A DNA stretch of 49,125 nucleotides. Origin: Hellea sp. (lineage in GTDB: Bacteria; Pseudomonadota; Alphaproteobacteria; Caulobacterales; Maricaulaceae). The notes beneath the pieces were generated by a model. That model was not told the DNA's origin. It did not search any database and was given only the letters and a program-made list of their open reading frames with translations. Both the position numbers and the translations under genes were made by a program. The stretch is taken from the NCBI GenBank assembly GCA_029250925.1, contig JAQXEH010000087.1, positions 1 through 49,125 on the forward strand. Reading direction: 5' to 3'. Positions within the stretch are counted from its first letter, which is position 1. Every line of letters starts with the position of its first letter. This document shows, one piece after another, positions 1-8,697 of the stretch.

Positions 1-440
1 TCATTTGTATAAATTTGGTGGGGTGCCAGTTACTTGATGGTGGCAAAAAAGCTGCTAAAATCCCTTTTCAAGGGGTGTTTAAAACTGGTGAGATAGCAGG
101 AAAGACAGTATATAAAACCGGTGAGATAGCAGGAAAGTCTGTATATTATACTGGAAAATATACAGCTAATGGCACTTATAAAGTAGGAAAATTTACTGGG
201 AACAGGGTATTAGATACAGGAAAAGGTTTATATTACATTGGTTCAATACCGGTAAAAATTACTAATGAAGCACTCAATACTTCAGTAAAAGTCTTAACCG
301 TAACAACAAAAACTGTTGGACTGGGTGGAAAAGTCATCACAACAACCAGAAAAATTCAAGCAAATGAATTAGAAGCAGAGTTGATGGCGATTAGAGGTGC
401 AGGAAATGTGCTAAATGTATTAGTAAAAGCCGCAATGTAA
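1..440 (+). CDS. Repeat-containing lipoprotein, 3' part (5' end outside window)
   Basis: The open frame runs in from the left edge, so the true start is not visible. Just inside the edge it reads ICINLVGCQLL. LVGC is a good lipobox, so the protein is probably a lipoprotein with Cys at bases 24-26, and a TTG at base 15 is unlikely to be the real start. After the Cys come degenerate 11-residue repeats: FKTGEIAGKTV, YKTGEIAGKSV, YYTGKYTANGT, and a more diverged YKVGKFTGNRV. The first two are also nearly identical in DNA. The C-terminal half is rich in Thr, Val and Lys without a recognisable domain. Only one Cys is seen after the signal region. I do not recognise the family and infer no function beyond membrane anchoring. 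It runs in the same direction as the next gene, 77 bases away. Confidence 0.6.
   Translation, partial: ICINLVGCQLLDGGKKAAKIPFQGVFKTGEIAGKTVYKTGEIAGKSVYYTGKYTANGTYKVGKFTGNRVLDTGKGLYYIGSIPVKITNEALNTSVKVLTVTTKTVGLGGKVITTTRKIQANELEAELMAIRGAGNVLNVLVKAAM
87..137 (+). repeat. Two direct copies of an 18-bp repeat, offset 33 bp
   Basis: GGTGAGATAGCAGGAAAG occurs at 87-104 and again at 120-137. The 33-bp offset equals 11 codons and underlies the TGEIAGK peptide repeat of the lipoprotein. The near-identity in DNA suggests a recent duplication within the gene. Confidence 0.85.
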
Positions 441-517
441 TATTCTATATTTATGGGTATTTAAAAATTATATTTAATTATAAGATAAATTGTGCTATCT
501 GTATAAATGGAGGTATC

Positions 518-1123
518 ATGCATAAATTCTTATTACCCGCTATTATAGCATTTTCATTAATCTCTTTTAGCTCAAGTTATGCGGCGAATAAAAAATTCAC
601 AAACACCATAAACTCATCATTAATATCTCCCATTAAATTAGAGGTGAACCTTAGTGAAGAAATGCTATATAGGGCACAAAATCTTCCTAAGAAATTAAGA
701 GATAGAAACGGAGCTAGATTAAACTCGGGATTTGCAGGTAATGGCTTTTATGGTGATAAAGAGTTGAAGAAGCTTATTTCAAAGTTGGAAGTAAATATTA
801 AAAATGAATTCAGCAAATATGATATTAAAATCTCTGACGATGCAAAAACTGTTCTGGACGTAACATTAGTTGATGCTATACCCAATCGTCCAACTTTCTC
901 GCAATTGGCTAAAGAACCAAATTTATCTCATCAGAGCTTTGCAACAGGCGGTGCAGAAATACAAGCAAAGCTATTATCTCCTGACGGTAGAGTAATCGGA
1001 AACCTAAATTATAAGAACTATGAATCTGATATAAAAAATTCACGCTACGGTAGTACTTGGAAAGATTCTAAAAAGGCGTTTTATTGGTTTGCAGTGAAGT
1101 CTGCCAAAGCTCTAAAACAATAA
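518..1123 (+). CDS. Secreted protein of unknown function
   Basis: A 201-residue protein with a clear signal peptide (MHKFLLPAIIAFSLISFSSS, cleavage likely after SYA near residue 22), so probably periplasmic. There is no lipobox and no Cys. The mature part has a long stretch linking charged helices to a 'VLDVTLVDAIPNRPT' strand, and ends with a W-x-D-[SA]-KKAFYWFA helix. That layout (beta strands, then a terminal TW-x-DA-like helix) recalls DUF3313/DUF4410-type envelope proteins, but I cannot claim membership. A strong Shine-Dalgarno GGAGG four bases before the ATG fixes the start. It converges on queE, whose stop lies only three bases away. Confidence 0.7.
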   Translation: MHKFLLPAIIAFSLISFSSSYAANKKFTNTINSSLISPIKLEVNLSEEMLYRAQNLPKKLRDRNGARLNSGFAGNGFYGDKELKKLISKLEVNIKNEFSKYDIKISDDAKTVLDVTLVDAIPNRPTFSQLAKEPNLSHQSFATGGAEIQAKLLSPDGRVIGNLNYKNYESDIKNSRYGSTWKDSKKAFYWFAVKSAKALKQ

Positions 1124-1126
1124 AGT

Positions 1127-1768
1127 TTACGCAATACCAAGGTATTTGTGTGATTGTATACTCAGTCGCCATTTAGGGTTTTTTAAACAAAAATCTATAA
1201 CGGCTTTCTCATGAGAAATTTTCCCTTTTCCGAGATAAGAGTCATCTCGTGGCTGAAGACAGAAAAAATCAAAATCCATATTTTCATATTTACGTGGTTC
1301 ATTTTCTGACTGAGGGTAAACTAATTTTAGTTCATTTCCGAAATTTTGTTTTATTTCAGTATTTGCTTTGGGCGAAACACAGATCCAATCCAGTCCTTTA
1401 GGGGCTTTTATCGTTCCATTAGTTTCTACAGCAATCTTAAAACTTTTCGAATGTAGCGCATGAATTAGAGCAGTATCTAACTGTAAAAGAGGCTCGCCCC
1501 CAGTGCAAACAACCCATTTCTGAGCGCTTTTTACCCCAATTTTCTCCACAACCGATGCAAGTTCATCAGCAGTATTGAACTTGCCACCGTTCACGCCATT
1601 GATACCTATGAAATCTGTATCACAAAACTTGCATATTGCTTCCTTTCTATCAACTTCCCTTCCACTCCATAAGTTGCATCCACTAAATCTCAAAAATACA
1701 GCAGGAACTCCGGTTTGGACACCCTCGCCTTGAATTGTAAGGTATATTTCTTTTACAGTATATGTCAT
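1127..1768 (-). CDS. queE: 7-carboxy-7-deazaguanine synthase QueE
   Basis: A radical SAM enzyme that converts 6-carboxytetrahydropterin to 7-carboxy-7-deazaguanine in the queuosine/preQ0 pathway. The N-terminus has the substrate-binding TIQGEG motif and the extended cluster loop CNLWSGREVDRKEAICKFC (Cys-x14-Cys-x2-Cys), the longer spacing seen in a proteobacterial QueE type in place of CxxxCxxC. It is followed by CDTDF and the GGEPLLQ SAM-binding segment. An upstream TTG would add MVELHR. I prefer the ATG at 1768 because it overlaps the queC stop as ATGA and starts at the family's usual 'MTYTVKEIYLTIQGEG'. This gives 213 residues. QueD is not in this window. Confidence 0.93.
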   Translation of the reverse strand: MTYTVKEIYLTIQGEGVQTGVPAVFLRFSGCNLWSGREVDRKEAICKFCDTDFIGINGVNGGKFNTADELASVVEKIGVKSAQKWVVCTGGEPLLQLDTALIHALHSKSFKIAVETNGTIKAPKGLDWICVSPKANTEIKQNFGNELKLVYPQSENEPRKYENMDFDFFCLQPRDDSYLGKGKISHEKAVIDFCLKNPKWRLSIQSHKYLGIA

Positions 1769-2463
1769 GCGGTGTAACTCGACCAACCCTTTGCCCTTAA
1801 GTCACAAGCAGGACAGGAATTACAGCCATATCCCCACTCATATCTGTGATTTCGATAACCTCTGTAACACGAATGACTATCTTCAATTATAATATCAATA
1901 AGTCTTTTTCCACCAAGCTCTTCTGCTTTTTTCCAAGCCTCAGATTTTGACAAATACATTAACGGAGTTTCTAAAATAAACTCTTTATCCAACCCTAATG
2001 ATATTGCTCTCATTTGTGCATCAAGTGTTTCTTTTCTGCAATCAGGGTAACCAGAAAAATCGGACTCACACATGCCGCCAATAAGATTATTTATTCCTCG
2101 CCTGTATGCAATTGCTGCCGTGAAATTAATAAAAATTAAGTTCCTGCCTGGAACAAATGTTGACGGAAGTCCTTCTTCGTTCAATGTAATTTCCATATCA
2201 CGCGTTAAAGAAGTATCACTAATTTTACCCAAAGAACTAAGATCTATAACATGATCATCGAAAAGTTTTTTATTCCACTCTGGAAAAGTTAACCGAACTT
2301 TACCAAGCACTGTTTTACGACATTCCATTTCTACTGAGTGTCTTTGGTCATAATTAAAACCAACGGTTTCAACATGATCATACTTTTCAAGTGCCCAAGC
2401 AAGACAAGTGGCTGAATCTTGCCCACCAGAGAACATAATCAAAGCTTTATTTTCTTGTTTCAT
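1765..2463 (-). CDS. queC: 7-cyano-7-deazaguanine synthase QueC
   Basis: An ATP- and Zn-dependent enzyme that turns 7-carboxy-7-deazaguanine plus ammonia into preQ0. The PP-loop ATP-binding motif SGGQDS lies at residues 12-17 of 232, and the C-terminal zinc site is visible as the Cys cluster in GYGCNSCPACDLRAKG plus the upstream SHSCYRG. This is full length for the family. It is the first gene of a two-gene operon with queE (4-base overlap), divergent from the ABC exporter across a 127-base spacer. I looked for a preQ1 riboswitch in that spacer and did not see one. Confidence 0.96.
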   Translation of the reverse strand: MKQENKALIMFSGGQDSATCLAWALEKYDHVETVGFNYDQRHSVEMECRKTVLGKVRLTFPEWNKKLFDDHVIDLSSLGKISDTSLTRDMEITLNEEGLPSTFVPGRNLIFINFTAAIAYRRGINNLIGGMCESDFSGYPDCRKETLDAQMRAISLGLDKEFILETPLMYLSKSEAWKKAEELGGKRLIDIIIEDSHSCYRGYRNHRYEWGYGCNSCPACDLRAKGWSSYTA

Positions 2464-2590
2464 AAAGGGGCATATACCGATTAAATTTTGATCTGACCAG
2501 TGGTCTAATACTTACTCATATACTATTTTTTACTTTAAAAAAAAATTTAATAACCCCTTTCAGAAAGTAATTTACGGGTTAAAAAGAATT

Positions 2591-4462
2591 ATGAGCTCGC
2601 AAAATGAAAATATAAATGTTGCATCAGAAAGTGATATTGATAAACGTGCTAAAGCAAAGAATGTTAAACCGTTAAGACAACTTTGGCCATTTATTGCCAA
2701 TTACCCAGTTACGATTTCGAGTTTTTTATTATTTTTAATGCTAGCAGCTATTTTAAATCTTGGGATAACGGAGGCCTTTCGTATAATAGTTGATTGCGGG
2801 TTTAATGAAGAAGAAATAATACCAGAAAGTTGTTCGCGTTACGCCATAGGCGATATTAATAATTTAGGTTCATATTTTAAATTTGGCATGATTATTGGCT
2901 TGGGATTAGCCATATTTAGCGCATTAAGATTTTATTTCATAAGCATATTGGGTCAAAGAGTTATCGCAGATATTCGAAAAAGTATTTATGCAAAATTAAC
3001 CACCCTTTCTTCTGAATACTTTGAGAAAATTCACACTGGAGAGGTATTATCGAGACTAACAACTGATACAACTTTAATTGAAACCGTAATTGGCTCATCA
3101 ATTTCATTTGCGATAAGATCCGTAGCCGTATCAATTGGAGCACTAATATGGATGTTTTTTATTAGCTGGGAATTGACCTTATTGGTAGCCGCAATTGGCC
3201 CTGTCATAGTAATTCCTGCACTAATAATAGGGCGAAAAATTCGGACTCTCTCGATTGAAAGTCAAGATAGTTTAGCAGATGCCTCCGCAAGAGCGGGGGA
3301 AAGTATCGGTGCAATTCAAACAGTACAAGCATTTAATCGTGAGATGAAAGAAATATCTAATTTCAATAAATCAGTCGAAAATACATTTGAGGCGCATAAA
3401 AAGCGAATTTTTGTCCGTAGTTTAATGACCTTTATAATATTCGGACTCGGAATTATAAGTATTATTGGAGTTATGTGGTATGGAGCAAGTTTTGCAATTA
3501 ATTCAGAAGTCGCAGATGGAAAACCAAGCTTATCAAGTGGCCAGATAACACAATTTATTTTTCTAGCGTTCATGGTTGTATCAAGTACCGGATTCTTGAC
3601 AAGCACATGGACTGAACTTTTGAGAGCATCTGGGGCAACGCAAAGGATCATGGAACTTCTCAAAGAAGAGCCAGTAATTAAAAGCCCTTTAAACCCTAAG
3701 ATCATTACCGTTTTAGAGGGTAACATTGAATTTAAAAATGTATCCTTTAGCTATCCTACACGAAGTGATGAAAAAGCACTTGATAGTATAAATTTATCAA
3801 TAAAGTCAGGTGAAAAAATTGCTTTTGTGGGTCCCTCCGGTGCAGGGAAAACTACCATCTTCCAATTATTACTAAGATTTTATGATATACAAACTGGAAG
3901 TATAACGATTGATGGAATCCCTATTAAAGAATTAACTACTAAAGACCTAAGAAAACAATTCTCAATTGTGCAACAAAGTACTCCGTTATTTTCTGGATCT
4001 GCAATAGAGAATATAACCTACGGTAGTGAAGAGGTAGATTTAAAAGAAGCCTATAAAGCAAGTAAAATGGCGTTTTCTGATAGTTTTATTAAAAAATTAC
4101 CACAAGGATATGATACTGATCTTGGAGAAGCTGCTGAAAGACTTTCTGGGGGACAAAAGCAAAGGGTAGCAATAGCACGTTCAATTTTAAGGGATGCACC
4201 CATACTTTTATTAGACGAAGCAACAAGTTCTTTAGACTCAGAAAGCGAACATAAAATTCAAAAGGCAATTGAAACGATGTCAAGAACGAAAACTACATTG
4301 ATTATTGCTCACCGACTAGCAACCGTAGTTAAAGCTGATAAAATTGTGGTCATGGATAAAGGTAAAATTATTGAAACTGGGTCACACAAACAGCTTTTAA
4401 GAAAGAAGGGTCTTTATTCGCGTTTGTCGGAACTTCAGTTTAATGACTCTAAAATCCTGTAA
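2591..4462 (+). CDS. ABC exporter, fused permease and ATPase (MsbA/multidrug type)
   Basis: A 623-residue half-transporter in type IV exporter layout. A cytoplasmic N-terminus is followed by a six-helix membrane domain (about residues 35-330) and a nucleotide-binding domain (about 370-610). The ATPase motifs are intact: Walker A GPSGAGKTT near 413-421, signature LSGGQKQR near 517, Walker B ILLLDEATSSLD near 537, and a switch His in IIAHRLAT. It would act as a homodimer in the inner membrane. The substrate cannot be read from the sequence; lipids, peptides or drugs are all possible. It stands alone, divergent from queC. Its last 28 bases overlap the 3' end of the SOUL gene on the other strand. 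Confidence 0.92.
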   Translation: MSSQNENINVASESDIDKRAKAKNVKPLRQLWPFIANYPVTISSFLLFLMLAAILNLGITEAFRIIVDCGFNEEEIIPESCSRYAIGDINNLGSYFKFGMIIGLGLAIFSALRFYFISILGQRVIADIRKSIYAKLTTLSSEYFEKIHTGEVLSRLTTDTTLIETVIGSSISFAIRSVAVSIGALIWMFFISWELTLLVAAIGPVIVIPALIIGRKIRTLSIESQDSLADASARAGESIGAIQTVQAFNREMKEISNFNKSVENTFEAHKKRIFVRSLMTFIIFGLGIISIIGVMWYGASFAINSEVADGKPSLSSGQITQFIFLAFMVVSSTGFLTSTWTELLRASGATQRIMELLKEEPVIKSPLNPKIITVLEGNIEFKNVSFSYPTRSDEKALDSINLSIKSGEKIAFVGPSGAGKTTIFQLLLRFYDIQTGSITIDGIPIKELTTKDLRKQFSIVQQSTPLFSGSAIENITYGSEEVDLKEAYKASKMAFSDSFIKKLPQGYDTDLGEAAERLSGGQKQRVAIARSILRDAPILLLDEATSSLDSESEHKIQKAIETMSRTKTTLIIAHRLATVVKADKIVVMDKGKIIETGSHKQLLRKKGLYSRLSELQFNDSKIL

Positions 4463-5064
4463 TGAATTTCATTACGTCTGAACATAGGCGGGACAAATGG
4501 GGCGTCATAAAAAGCGTATTCAGGTTCCCCAGTTATGTCAATTTTTCTGGACGACAGAAACTCATCTAATTTGTTCTGGTGTTCTTTTAAATTTCTTTTA
4601 CTAGCGCTTCCAGAAAATCGTATACTTACTGTTGAATAAGGTTCTGTTTCAATTATTCTTATGTCGCCATCCATGGGAACTGGTAAACTTTGCTTATTGT
4701 ACTTCCCTGGCATCATGAAATTTACAATCCATTGACCTTTTTCTTTCTGTTTTTGTAGAACAGGAGAAGTCATCGCAATTTTTTCACTAACTTTTCTTTG
4801 ACTCACAGGTGATGTCATTGAAATACTCTCAGAAGATATATTATCTCCAAATATAAAAGCGGCTAACTTTCTAAAACCGCGCGTACTGGCTTGGTCACGG
4901 TCTCCCATAACTGTTACTTCCGCTACTAGCATAGAGGGATATGATCTTATCTCATAGTTATTATGGGACATTTTTACTGTATAATCTGGAGTTTCAATCG
5001 CCATTGCACTTTGAAAGATAGTTAAAAAAAAGAATGTAATCAAAAAAATAGTTATTTTATTCAT
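4435..5064 (-). CDS. SOUL-family haem-binding-like protein, secreted
   Basis: A 209-residue protein with a signal peptide (about residues 1-22, MNKITIFLITFFFLTIFQSA) and a complete SOUL domain. Characteristic pieces are the 'YEIRSYP..LVAEVTV' opening, twin MTSPV motifs (SMTSPVSQR and AMTSPVLQK), a FMMPGKY segment and the C-terminal 'YAFYDAPFVPPMFRRNEI' block. SOUL proteins in bacteria are poorly characterised; haem binding is known for some eukaryotic members and is only inferred here. The start is ATG at 5064 because GAGG sits eight bases upstream; a GTG nine bases earlier overlaps that site. It converges on the ABC exporter with overlapping ends. Confidence 0.85.
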   Translation of the reverse strand: MNKITIFLITFFFLTIFQSAMAIETPDYTVKMSHNNYEIRSYPSMLVAEVTVMGDRDQASTRGFRKLAAFIFGDNISSESISMTSPVSQRKVSEKIAMTSPVLQKQKEKGQWIVNFMMPGKYNKQSLPVPMDGDIRIIETEPYSTVSIRFSGSASKRNLKEHQNKLDEFLSSRKIDITGEPEYAFYDAPFVPPMFRRNEIHYRILESLN

Positions 5065-5164
5065 AATAAGCACCTCATTAATATTACGAGCTAAAGAGCT
5101 TATTAGTTTACAAAAATAGTATCAAATTAATAAATTCATAATACTACCCGAGACAAAGTCGATT

Positions 5165-6124
5165 TTAATGAGTACTAAGCACCATCTCAGCAGCACCATA
5201 CAATGCTACAAAATGAGCTTTGATTATACGAACAGGAATTTCTTGCATAAACCATGTACCATGCCCCCTAACTCTAAATCGTTTTATAAAGTTAGACTCA
5301 GGAATGAACGGCGAAATATGTCTCGTAACTCCACCCGCGAGGACAACACCTCCAGTTGCCCCAGTTGTGAAGGCTATATTACCAGAAAAAGTTGCTAACA
5401 TATTACAAAATATTATGACTGATTGCCTCGCTACTGAGTTTGGGTTTGCTTCAGCCGCTGCTACTATTTCGTTTTCTCTTGTACACAAGGCTGTCTCGCC
5501 TAATATATTACATAAAGCTGAATAAATTCGAAAAAGACCAGGTCCTGAAATTAATATTTCTGAAGATACGTAGCTAATTTGTTTTTGCCAATACTTCAAA
5601 ATCAAAAGTTCCAATTCACTTTGGGGTGAAAAACTGGAGTGTCCGCCCTCAGTTGCAATAATTCTGGGGGGTCTACCAGGCAGTATACATGAAACCCCCA
5701 GACCTGTTCCTGGGCCTAATACTGCAACAGGTTTATTATAATTTACCTTTCCTGGTATTAATATTTCAAAGCCATCATCTGGTATTACCCTAGCTCCATT
5801 GGCCATTGCAACAAAATCATTGAGAACTACAGCCCTACTAAATCCAAATTCTTTAACTAAATCGTTCTCAGAAACCATCCAATCTACATTCGTCATTCTA
5901 ATCTCATCATCAAATTTAGGCCCCGCAAAAGCAAATGCAGCTTGCTTTGGTTTAACTTTTTTTGAGATTAAATATTCGTGAACAACATCATGGAAATGTT
6001 TGTATTGATTAACTGAAAACCGTTCTGAGTGATGTAGCTCAATAGTTCCCAAAGCCGTCTTTTCTGCTAAAGCTAATCTGCAATTGGTGCCCCCCACATC
6101 TCCAACTAAAATCGATGATTGCAT
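5165..6124 (-). CDS. glk: Glucokinase (first copy, in the Entner-Doudoroff operon)
   Basis: A 319-residue enzyme that phosphorylates glucose with ATP, of the proteobacterial Glk family rather than the ROK family. The phosphate-binding loop GDVGGTNCRLAL is at the N-terminus, 'VVLNDFVAMANG' and 'GPGTGLGVSC' form the sugar and nucleotide sites, and 'ATEGGHSSFSPQ' matches the conserved E-G-G-H-x-x-[FY]-x-P block. The TAATG overlap with edd shows translational coupling as the last gene of zwf-pgl-edd-glk. A second glucokinase of the same family lies at 11447-12415; the two share motifs but are clearly diverged. Confidence 0.93.
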   Translation of the reverse strand: MQSSILVGDVGGTNCRLALAEKTALGTIELHHSERFSVNQYKHFHDVVHEYLISKKVKPKQAAFAFAGPKFDDEIRMTNVDWMVSENDLVKEFGFSRAVVLNDFVAMANGARVIPDDGFEILIPGKVNYNKPVAVLGPGTGLGVSCILPGRPPRIIATEGGHSSFSPQSELELLILKYWQKQISYVSSEILISGPGLFRIYSALCNILGETALCTRENEIVAAAEANPNSVARQSVIIFCNMLATFSGNIAFTTGATGGVVLAGGVTRHISPFIPESNFIKRFRVRGHGTWFMQEIPVRIIKAHFVALYGAAEMVLSTH

Positions 6125-7968
6125 TATGGCATCCAGCTTGGTTTGCCCAAAACTGAGGCACCATCTTCTGAATTTCCAGCCACAGAGCGTAATGGCGCAA
6201 ACATATTCATTCCTAGACTATTTAGATTTTTTGCCTGAGGGGCCTTAGCGCATCCTCGCGACAGCCATTTGTGTTCCGATATTACATTTACGGTTCCAGA
6301 TACTGCATCAAGCCTAATGATATCACCGTTATTTATTTTACTAATGTTCCCCTCGGAAATTGCTTCCGGGTGCATATGAATCGCTGTGGGTACTTTTCCA
6401 GATGCCCCTGACATCCTTCCGTCAGTAACCATAGCTATTTTAAAACCTCGGTCTTGTAGGGAGCCTAAAATAGGTGTTAATTTATGCAGCTCAGGCATTC
6501 CATTTGCTCTTGGACCTTGAAAACGCAACACTACAATAAAATCTTTATCAAGCTCACCGGCTTTATACATTTCAACTAGGCTGTTTTGATTATCAATTAC
6601 TATTGCAGGTGCCTCAATAACCCAATTTTCTTTTTTAACAGCTGAGACTTTTATAACAGACCTTCCAATATTACCCGTTAAAAGCTTGAGACCACCATTT
6701 GTTTGAAATGGTTTATCAACATTTGTTAAGACCTCACTATCAAGGCTTTTCTTAGGACCCTCTCTATATAGTACTGTATCAGGCTCAGCATGAGTATTTT
6801 TTACAGGCTCAAATGTATATTTAACAAGCCCCCCATCACCAGCAACTGTTTTGACATCGGTATGTAAGAGCTTGGTTTCAATTAATTCTCGGATAAGGTA
6901 CGACATACCGCCAGCAGCATGAAAGTGGTTGATATCAGACACCCCATTTGGATATATTCTGCATATCAACGGTACCGCCTCAGCTATATCAGAAAAATCA
7001 TCCCAGTTTATAATAATTCCAGCGGCAGCGGCTATGGCAATCATATGAATAGTGAGATTTGTTGAGCCGCCAGTCGCCATCAAACCAACGAGACCGTTAA
7101 CAATAGCCTTTTCATCAATTATATGTCCTATTGGTGTCGACTTACCCGAGATATCTGTCATTTGGACTGCTCGTCTAGTAGTCTGTGCTGTTATAGCATC
7201 ACGAAGAGGTGTATTTGGATGTACAAAAGATGCACCAGGCAATTGCAGACCCATAATTTCCATTAACATTTGATTAGTATTAGCTGTGCCATAAAATGTA
7301 CACGTACCAGGCGCGTGATAAGAGGCGGACTCAACCGCTAACAATTCCTCTCGCCTTACTTTTCCCTCGGCAAATAATTGCCTAATTTTTATTTTTTCAG
7401 GATTAGGAATTCCAGATGGCATAGGACCCGCTGGAGCAAAAATTTGAGGAATATGACCATAACGCAAAGCGCCTATCAAAAGACCCGGAACAATCTTATC
7501 ACAAACACCAAGATGAATTGCTGCATCAAACATATCATGAGATAAAGCTATTGCGGTAGAGTAAGCAATAATGTCTCTCGAAAAGAGCGATAATTCCATT
7601 CCATCCTGCCCCTGAGTGACCCCATCACACATAGCCGGCACTCCTCCTGCGACCTGTGCCGTGGCTCCATTCCTTCTGGCAGCATGTTTTATGAGGTCAG
7701 GAAATCCAGCGAAAGGTTGATGCGCAGATAGCATATCATTGTAGGCTGTTATGATCCCAATATTAGCCCACTTAGCTCCTAATAGTTCTGTTTTTTCCAA
7801 AATAGGACATGCAGCAGATGCATGAGCCACATTTCCTTCAGATAATCTACTTCTCCTAGGGCCAGGCCTAGTATTTTTTTGAATGGCGTTTAAGTAAGCT
7901 TTACGAGAGCGTTCTGACCGGTCCTGAATTCTCTGGGTTACTCTGGCTAACTTTGAATTTATAGTCAT
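6124..7968 (-). CDS. edd: Phosphogluconate dehydratase (Entner-Doudoroff)
   Basis: A 614-residue Fe-S enzyme that dehydrates 6-phosphogluconate to KDPG. It is of normal length for Edd and carries the IlvD/Edd landmarks: '[19 protein letters not shown]', '[20 protein letters not shown]', and the Cys of '[16 protein letters not shown]' that would help hold the cluster. '[23 protein letters not shown]' lies near the C-terminus. Edd is told apart from IlvD (dihydroxy-acid dehydratase) by its longer N-terminus and its context. Its ATG directly follows the pgl stop and its stop overlaps the glk start by one base. Confidence 0.96.
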   Translation of the reverse strand: MTINSKLARVTQRIQDRSERSRKAYLNAIQKNTRPGPRRSRLSEGNVAHASAACPILEKTELLGAKWANIGIITAYNDMLSAHQPFAGFPDLIKHAARRNGATAQVAGGVPAMCDGVTQGQDGMELSLFSRDIIAYSTAIALSHDMFDAAIHLGVCDKIVPGLLIGALRYGHIPQIFAPAGPMPSGIPNPEKIKIRQLFAEGKVRREELLAVESASYHAPGTCTFYGTANTNQMLMEIMGLQLPGASFVHPNTPLRDAITAQTTRRAVQMTDISGKSTPIGHIIDEKAIVNGLVGLMATGGSTNLTIHMIAIAAAAGIIINWDDFSDIAEAVPLICRIYPNGVSDINHFHAAGGMSYLIRELIETKLLHTDVKTVAGDGGLVKYTFEPVKNTHAEPDTVLYREGPKKSLDSEVLTNVDKPFQTNGGLKLLTGNIGRSVIKVSAVKKENWVIEAPAIVIDNQNSLVEMYKAGELDKDFIVVLRFQGPRANGMPELHKLTPILGSLQDRGFKIAMVTDGRMSGASGKVPTAIHMHPEAISEGNISKINNGDIIRLDAVSGTVNVISEHKWLSRGCAKAPQAKNLNSLGMNMFAPLRSVAGNSEDGASVLGKPSWMP

Positions 7969-8688
7969 TTATTCATTCCCACATGTGATTACCGTAAGGC
8001 GGTCTGAAGCAGAGAGTAAAGCTTTAACCGGAGTATTAAATTTTGTATTATTAATACATAAATTAAAAACTTTTGCTTTTTCTTCTCCAGGGACTAACAA
8101 CAAAACATTCCGTGATGCAACAACAGATGAAAAAGTTAAAGAAATTCTATCCGTATGTTCTCCTGCTACTTCGCATCCATAAGCATTGATTGCCACTACA
8201 GTACTTTTATTCCCTGGATCAAGAGCAGCAATTAAACCGTTCGAATCTGGAAACCACGAAGCCGTATGTCCATCTAAACCCATTCCCATAACGCATATAT
8301 CAAAGGGTTTTGGTATTTTAGAAATCTGGTTTTCAATAGTTACTAAAGCGTCATATGGTGATGAGTCTTTAGTTTTTAATTTGAAAAATTTTGCATTTTT
8401 AGCTCTGTCTCTAAAGAAACAATCATTGAGAAATGTTTCATTTGATCCGGGCAGTCCTGCTTCAATCCACCGATCATCCACTAAACCGACAAAGACTTTA
8501 CTCCAAGGTAAATCACAACTACTTAAAGCTTCATACACTGGCCTTGGGCTTGATCCCCCTGATAGCATGATACTAGCATAACCACGTGAAGCAATAGCTT
8601 CCGATAAAATGTCGGCAATAGATTTACTCGTATTTGTGACCATTTCTTTTATGGAGGGGTAAGAAATATATTTATATTGTTTTGTCAT
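7969..8688 (-). CDS. pgl: 6-phosphogluconolactonase
   Basis: A 239-residue protein of the DevB/Pgl type that hydrolyses 6-phosphogluconolactone to 6-phosphogluconate. The family motifs are 'LSGGSSPRPVYEAL' (phosphate loop), 'VDDRWIEAGLPGSNE' and 'MGMGLDGHTASWFPDS', the last holding the proposed catalytic His. It lies between zwf and edd in one operon, nine bases after the zwf stop and with no gap to edd. It catalyses exactly the step between its neighbours. Confidence 0.95.
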   Translation of the reverse strand: MTKQYKYISYPSIKEMVTNTSKSIADILSEAIASRGYASIMLSGGSSPRPVYEALSSCDLPWSKVFVGLVDDRWIEAGLPGSNETFLNDCFFRDRAKNAKFFKLKTKDSSPYDALVTIENQISKIPKPFDICVMGMGLDGHTASWFPDSNGLIAALDPGNKSTVVAINAYGCEVAGEHTDRISLTFSSVVASRNVLLLVPGEEKAKVFNLCINNTKFNTPVKALLSASDRLTVITCGNE

Positions 8689-8697
8689 ATGTTAACT

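Noticed and set aside
1769-1786. Upstream TTG start for queE
   Set aside because: The ATG at 1768 makes the usual ATGA overlap with queC and matches the family N-terminus.
2464-2590. preQ1 riboswitch in front of queC
   Set aside because: No recognisable pseudoknot-forming pattern is visible, and the spacer is simply AT-rich.
5168-5525. Plus-strand open frames within glk
   Set aside because: They are antisense to a certain gene and show no protein-like composition or ribosome-binding site.
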